From Oscillospiraceae bacterium (GTDB lineage Bacteria; Bacillota; Clostridia; Oscillospirales; Ruminococcaceae), in the NCBI GenBank assembly GCA_017416665.1, contig JAFQBO010000098.1, positions 1 to 7,370 on the forward strand: a DNA stretch of 7,370 bases, in the 5' to 3' direction. A program made the translations under genes and the position numbers. This document shows positions 5,122 to 7,370 of the stretch, piece by piece. The stretch's first letter is position 1; each line of letters opens with the position of its first letter. The notes beneath the pieces are model-generated. The model saw only the letters and a list, made by a program, of their open reading frames with translations, ran no database searches and was not told where the DNA came from.

Positions 5122-7083
5122 TTATTCTGAAAGATTGTAATCTGCTATCGGACTGTAACCTTCGTTTGCAACCAGAGTATCCCAGTTGCGTGGAAGATTT
5201 ACATTGAATGAACAAGCGTCACCACCAGGCATAATCTGTGCCTGACTGCTTATATCACCGCCGGTTATTACAAAGCCTGTACTGTTTTCCTGAATTGTCT
5301 GTGTTGTGTCAATTTTCTTAAAAGGTATAATACCTCTGAGCCATTCAGGTACAAGGGTTTCCAGAACAAAATCCTGCTCAACGTTCTCGGTGGATGCACC
5401 ACTCTTTATATCATTATAATGTTCATCAAAGGTGGTGTTCATGTGAATTTTAGAGCCTGTATTAGCCCAGTAATGAGCGTATGTACGCATCCACAAAGGT
5501 CTTCTCGCTGTATTCACAAGAATATCCTTTAATTCTGTTTTTGAGGAACAGCCTTTAGCTATAGTTGCAGCTGCATCCTTTGTCAGCCATATCATACGGG
5601 CTTCACGTGGATTTGTATTACCAAGACCATTCTGCTGTTTTTCTGTAACATCCCACGACAAAAGTTGAATTGCCTTGTCTGCATCGGTTGTACCGATGTC
5701 TATCGGATTGCCCCATGTAAGAGTAGAACCACATGTTACAACGCTTGTGTTAAGGTCATATCCCTTTTCAACATGATAAGGATTCCAGCCTATATCAAGA
5801 CACGCCTGTTCGTCTTCGGCAAACGCTATTGGCAACATATATCCGAAAGTACCCATTCGGTTTTCCTTGATTTTATATCCTGCGAGATTGAGCATAGCAA
5901 GTGAAACAAATCTTCCTAAAAGCTTATTTGCCTCTTTATTTATCATTCCGTCTTCATAGGAAATACCAAGCTGTCTTGCAATAGGCCCACTTACCAGAAC
6001 ATAAGGAGTCCAGCCGTGGGTACTTGCAAGCGACTTATAGAAATTACCGTTTGCAAAGCATCTTGTAATAGCAATACAAAGCGGCATATACTCTGGCGGA
6101 CAACCTGCCATAATTGCGTTTACAGCAACATGATAAGCGAGTATTTCCCTGTTTGCAGGAGGTACGTCCTGTACCTCACCATTTCTTGTATTTACAATAT
6201 CCGTAGCTTCATATGTTGTATACTGCAAATAGTATTCAACCAGTTCTCTTGTAGGCGGTACAACAGTAAGACCATCTGACATTTCGTTTACCTCATAGTA
6301 CTGCTGAACACGTTCATGTGAACCTGTAAAGACAATATCATCATAGTTCACACCTGCTATATCACCTGCTATTCTGTCCTTTTCAGACTGAGTAATCTGG
6401 GTTGAAAGGGCTGTTACAATCTGAGGGTATAAATCTTCACGAGCCTTTCTCTGCTGTTCTTCTGTTGTGTCATTTGCAAATGCCCCTGGATATGCGGCAG
6501 TTCTTACAACAGGTACCCCCCTGTTGTAGCCTGTTGATTCAATCTGAGGAATAAACGCCTCAGCTCCCACTACAACTGCAGGAATTCCGGCATATTCTGC
6601 TGCAAGTCCGTTGCCTGTTTCCTTTACTGTACATATACCACAGCCACAGTTCCCAGAAATCACAGCATCAATTTTGTATTCATTGAGTTTCTGCTGAAAG
6701 TCCTTTGATTTGTCACTGATGCTGTTAGGATTAAATGTACCACTTTTGCCGATTTCTTCTGTCATATAGTATGTGATACAGCCATATTCATCTTCCAGCA
6801 TATCACTGATAACCTGATGCGTAACGGAAGCAGAGAAACTTCCTCCCACAAGAGCAATTCTTTTGCCTTTCAAAGAATCAAGGCGAGCAGGCTGTTCAAT
6901 AGGCGTAATAGATGAGCCTGACGGAACAGGCGATAAAATCTGATATTCATTTTTGCTTGGTTCTGCGTTCGATGCTTCGGCTTCAGCTACTGAATATGGT
7001 ACTGTATCCACTGTAGCAACACCGATTACACAGGTTACCGCAATAGCAACTGACAATATCCGTTTTAAAAGTTTGTGTTTCAT
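5122..7083 (-). CDS. Secreted UGSC-family (cysteine form) protein fused to the DGLxVVPPT domain
   Basis: A 653-aa protein, first gene of the operon. Residues 1-37 are a Sec signal peptide (MKHKLLKRIL, hydrophobic core, probable cleavage after AEA), with no lipobox. Residues about 68-228 are a UGSC-like domain: GKRIALVGGSFSASVTHQV, then DAVISGNCGCGICT (139-152), then LAAEYAGIPAVVVGAEAF and VPVVRTAAYPGAF. C148-G-I-C151-T aligns with the U/C-G-S-C-T signature that names the family, in which the first position is selenocysteine in some members; here all cysteines are TGT codons. Residues about 250-648 form the second domain: DGLTVVPPT (270-278), NAIMAGC (322-328), LVSGPIARQLGI (363-374), QACLDIGW (426-433), YHVEK (436-440), ARRPLWMRTYAHYWANT (526-542) and QIMPGG (616-621). 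I know of no established reaction for either domain; the CxxC-like motif suggests thiol/disulfide or metal chemistry, which is inference. AAAGGA lies 7 nt before the ATG. The downstream gene, 18 bp away, repeats the second domain without the UGSC part. Extracellular location is the odd point. Confidence 0.85.
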   Translation of the reverse strand: MKHKLLKRILSVAIAVTCVIGVATVDTVPYSVAEAEASNAEPSKNEYQILSPVPSGSSITPIEQPARLDSLKGKRIALVGGSFSASVTHQVISDMLEDEYGCITYYMTEEIGKSGTFNPNSISDKSKDFQQKLNEYKIDAVISGNCGCGICTVKETGNGLAAEYAGIPAVVVGAEAFIPQIESTGYNRGVPVVRTAAYPGAFANDTTEEQQRKAREDLYPQIVTALSTQITQSEKDRIAGDIAGVNYDDIVFTGSHERVQQYYEVNEMSDGLTVVPPTRELVEYYLQYTTYEATDIVNTRNGEVQDVPPANREILAYHVAVNAIMAGCPPEYMPLCIAITRCFANGNFYKSLASTHGWTPYVLVSGPIARQLGISYEDGMINKEANKLLGRFVSLAMLNLAGYKIKENRMGTFGYMLPIAFAEDEQACLDIGWNPYHVEKGYDLNTSVVTCGSTLTWGNPIDIGTTDADKAIQLLSWDVTEKQQNGLGNTNPREARMIWLTKDAAATIAKGCSSKTELKDILVNTARRPLWMRTYAHYWANTGSKIHMNTTFDEHYNDIKSGASTENVEQDFVLETLVPEWLRGIIPFKKIDTTQTIQENSTGFVITGGDISSQAQIMPGGDACSFNVNLPRNWDTLVANEGYSPIADYNLSE

Positions 7084-7125
7084 GAAATCATCCTTTCATT
7101 TTGATATTAAGTATGTAAACTGTTA

Positions 7126-7286
7126 GAGCGTGTTCACATAAAATAAATATGCAGATTTTTAAGCGTAATTTTGCCAAATTCAAGGCGAAAATTTGCAGGA
7201 ATACTTCCGTATTGCAAGAATTTTCAACGCAGAAGTTGGTGAAATTTGCAAAAATATGCATGTTAGGTTTTAATGTGAACAGGCTC
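7126..7286. mobile_element. Palindromic MITE in the operon leader
   Basis: A 161-bp non-coding element. Ends are GAGCGTGTTCACAT (7126-7139) and ATGTGAACAGGCTC (7273-7286), inverted with a single mismatch, and flanked on both sides by TA (7124-7125 and 7287-7288). The TA flanks fit the TA target duplication of IS630/Tc1-mariner-type transposition. The interior is also an imperfect palindrome centred at about 7206: AATAC/GTATT around a TTCC loop, then TTGC/GCAA with a 3-nt bulge. Further out GCAGATTTTT (7151) faces AAAAATATGC (7250-7259). The whole unit can fold into one long hairpin. It has no reading frame, so it would need a transposase supplied from elsewhere. No second copy is present in this window. 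Confidence 0.82.
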
Positions 7287-7292
7287 TAGTAT

Positions 7293-7301
7293 ATTATAGC
7301 A
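7293..7301 (-). promoter_or_regulatory. Extended -10 promoter of the two-gene secreted operon
   Basis: On the minus strand TGCTATAAT: a perfect TATAAT (7293-7298) with the TGn extension. No good -35 is seen at 16-18 bp, which extended -10 promoters can tolerate; A/T-rich tracts fill 7302-7370 upstream. The predicted start is near 7286, the first base of the MITE, so the transcript leader would be about 200 nt and consist mostly of the MITE. No comparable promoter is visible between the MITE and the start codon at 7083. Confidence 0.6.
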
Positions 7302-7370
7302 TATAATCATTAAAATCAGATTAAAAATACAAAGCAAAAAATATAAAAATATTCAGTAATTATAAAAATA
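7302..7370. other. A/T-rich upstream region, nothing further recognised
   Basis: Almost entirely A and T, with runs such as CAAAGCAAAAAATATAAAA. It contains no reading frame or hairpin that I can support. It could help the weak -35 of the operon promoter as an UP-like element, but that is only a compositional argument. Confidence 0.3.

Noticed and set aside
6627..6650. Selenocysteine (in-frame TGA) in the UGSC motif, with a SECIS element after it
   Set aside because: All motif cysteines are TGT codons and the reading frame has no internal TGA, so this is a cysteine member of the family.

Overview
The window looks like chromosomal DNA of an AT-rich, gut- or rumen-type Firmicute, most likely a Ruminococcus (Oscillospiraceae). 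The best evidence is a C-terminal dockerin whose second half reads LSDWKAADLYSDDRLNIFDL and continues into CVMKRMLL. That wording is characteristic of Ruminococcus albus/flavefaciens-type dockerins. Strong Shine-Dalgarno sequences and clean sigma-A-type promoters agree with a low-GC Gram-positive host. Species cannot be fixed from the sequence.

Layout, left to right. (1) Positions 1-308 (+) hold the 3' end of an iron-containing alcohol dehydrogenase gene, followed by a perfect 11-bp-stem terminator. (2) Positions 445-1269 (-) hold a YwqG/DUF1963-family cytoplasmic protein with its own strong promoter. (3) Positions 1270-1466 are intergenic and contain two divergent promoters. The rightward one is a perfect TTGACA-17-TATAAT with an extended -10, yet it has no sense gene in front of it. 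(4) Positions 1467-2264 (-) hold a lipoprotein of unknown family with a TTG start, preceded by a leader containing a two-codon mini-ORF and an inverted repeat. (5) Positions 2515-7083 (-) hold a two-gene operon of secreted paralogues, transcribed right to left: the 653-aa gene first, then an 18-bp gap, then the 862-aa gene, then a terminator at 2467-2503. (6) Positions 7084-7370 form the operon's upstream region, with an extended -10 promoter and a 161-bp palindromic MITE inserted almost exactly at the predicted transcription start.

The operon is the interesting part. The 653-aa protein joins a signal peptide, a cysteine-type UGSC domain (CGCGICT motif) and a large domain marked by DGLTVVPPT, NAIMAGC, ACLDIGW, YHVEK and QIMPGG. 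The 862-aa protein carries the same large domain (DGLPVVPPT, NAIMAGC, VCLNIGW, HHVEK, QVMPGG). It has lost the UGSC domain and gained a beta-rich middle region, an E-set/X25-like module and a dockerin. One partner therefore looks freely secreted and potentially redox-active, while the other looks built to dock into a cellulosome or amylosome. No glycoside hydrolase domain is visible in either. An extracellular, dockerin-linked version of this poorly understood family is the best candidate in the window for an undescribed system. Its biochemical role cannot be read from the sequence.
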